A stretch of 7,154 nucleotides of DNA. Source: Candidatus Zixiibacteriota bacterium. GTDB taxonomy: Bacteria > Zixibacteria > MSB-5A5 > GN15 > PGXB01. Shown here one piece after another: positions 6,690 to 7,154 of this stretch. The notes below the pieces were generated by a model that saw nothing but the letters and a program-made list of their open reading frames with translations, did no database searches and was not told the origin of the DNA. The position numbers and the translations under genes are program-made. Position 1 is the stretch's first letter. Each line of letters starts with the position of its first letter. Location of the stretch: contig CP070766.1 in the NCBI GenBank assembly GCA_020345705.1, positions 2,313,237-2,320,390 on the forward strand. The letters run 5' to 3'.

Positions 6690-7154
6690 TTATGTCCTGA
6701 AAATAACCGACTCTCTTTCAAACCATTTCTTGGAAAAGAAAATCGCGGCTGAAGCTATAAGTGCATTGGCCAGAAGAGAAACCAAAACGAAATTCCATTG
6801 CACGGAGCCGGAGATGGCATCCTTCATTATCAGGCTGGCATTCATTACCGGAATCAGCGCCATCGTATAATCCATCTCTATTCCCGGCAGGAAGGACACA
6901 AAGGCGGGCAGGATTATTACCATATTCATGGCCGTGACATAGCTCTGGGCTTCCTTGAACGATCGGGCAAAAATGGAGACCGAGAGAAGCACCCCCGCGA
7001 AAATACCCGCCATGGGGAGAATCGTCAACAATACCAGCGCAATCGTCTGAATATCAAACTTGATCGCCAGCATGGTGCTCAAATCCTCTAGCATCTGCCC
7101 GACCATGTAGTTCAACGAATAGACCAGACTCCCCATCGCCAGCAGAGCCGCCAC
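6690..7154 (-). CDS. ABC-2/NatB-type ABC transporter permease, C-terminal part (5' end outside window)
   Basis: The minus-strand frame is open at the window edge and stops at 6690 (TAA), so the last 155 or so residues of a longer membrane protein are present. It has hydrophobic segments typical of membrane helices ('TIALVLLTILPMAGIFAGVLL', 'VIILPAFVSFLPG', 'LVSLLANALIASAAIFF'). The order 'SFKEAQSYVTAMNMVIILPA' then 'ALIPVMNASLIMKDAI', then a last helix and 'FERESVIFRT' fits NatB-type permeases of sodium or drug export ABC systems. The substrate is not determinable. The ATPase partner (NatA-like) would be outside the window. The gene converges on the receptor gene with only 19 bases between stop codons and no clear shared hairpin terminator. 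The first in-frame GTG lies at the very edge and is almost certainly an internal Val codon rather than the start. Confidence 0.85.
   Translation of the reverse strand: MAALLAMGSLVYSLNYMVGQMLEDLSTMLAIKFDIQTIALVLLTILPMAGIFAGVLLSVSIFARSFKEAQSYVTAMNMVIILPAFVSFLPGIEMDYTMALIPVMNASLIMKDAISGSVQWNFVLVSLLANALIASAAIFFSKKWFERESVIFRT

Noticed and set aside
5945..6721. 258-codon minus-strand frame across the end of the receptor gene
   Set aside because: It is the shadow of a clearly coding receptor barrel on the other strand and has no motif of its own.

Overview
The window looks like a chromosomal contig from an uncultivated, Gram-negative-type bacterium, most likely in the FCB superphylum (Zixibacteria-like). 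The pointers are a TonB-dependent outer-membrane receptor with an N-terminal carboxypeptidase-regulatory-like domain, a gingipain-type (C25) peptidase, a propeller protein with 'AWDGSSW...LIAGG.F..AGG' repeats, and C-terminal dockerins of the 'GDAN.D..INILDVT.IINYLY' style. The phylum is inferred from domain style only. GC content looks moderate, low to mid fifties by eye. I see no tRNA, rRNA, CRISPR array, transposase or prophage gene.

Layout. (1) Bases 1-702: the 3' end of a secreted propeller protein with a C-terminal dockerin, closed by a strong intrinsic terminator (737-772). (2) Bases 773-1178: a non-coding stretch with a plausible sigma70-like promoter and a clear ribosome binding site at its end. 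(3) Bases 1179-4055: a complete, secreted, multidomain C25 cysteine peptidase with its own C-terminal dockerin. (4) Bases 4056-4339: a gap with no convincing gene or terminator. (5) Bases 4340-6670: a complete TonB-dependent receptor. (6) Bases 6690-7154, minus strand: the C-terminal part of a NatB-type ABC transporter permease, converging on the receptor with only 19 bases between the stop codons.

How the genes may work together. The two dockerin proteins have unrelated bodies but almost the same 64-residue C-terminal module. Their last halves are nearly identical at the DNA level, including synonymous positions. In each protein the dockerin begins and ends with a cysteine. This suggests a shared, modular anchoring or docking tag for exported proteins, presumably recognised by a cohesin encoded elsewhere. 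The peptidase and receptor are co-oriented and could cooperate in digesting extracellular protein and importing a released nutrient, but the sequence does not prove co-transcription. The permease belongs to a separate, opposing transcription unit.
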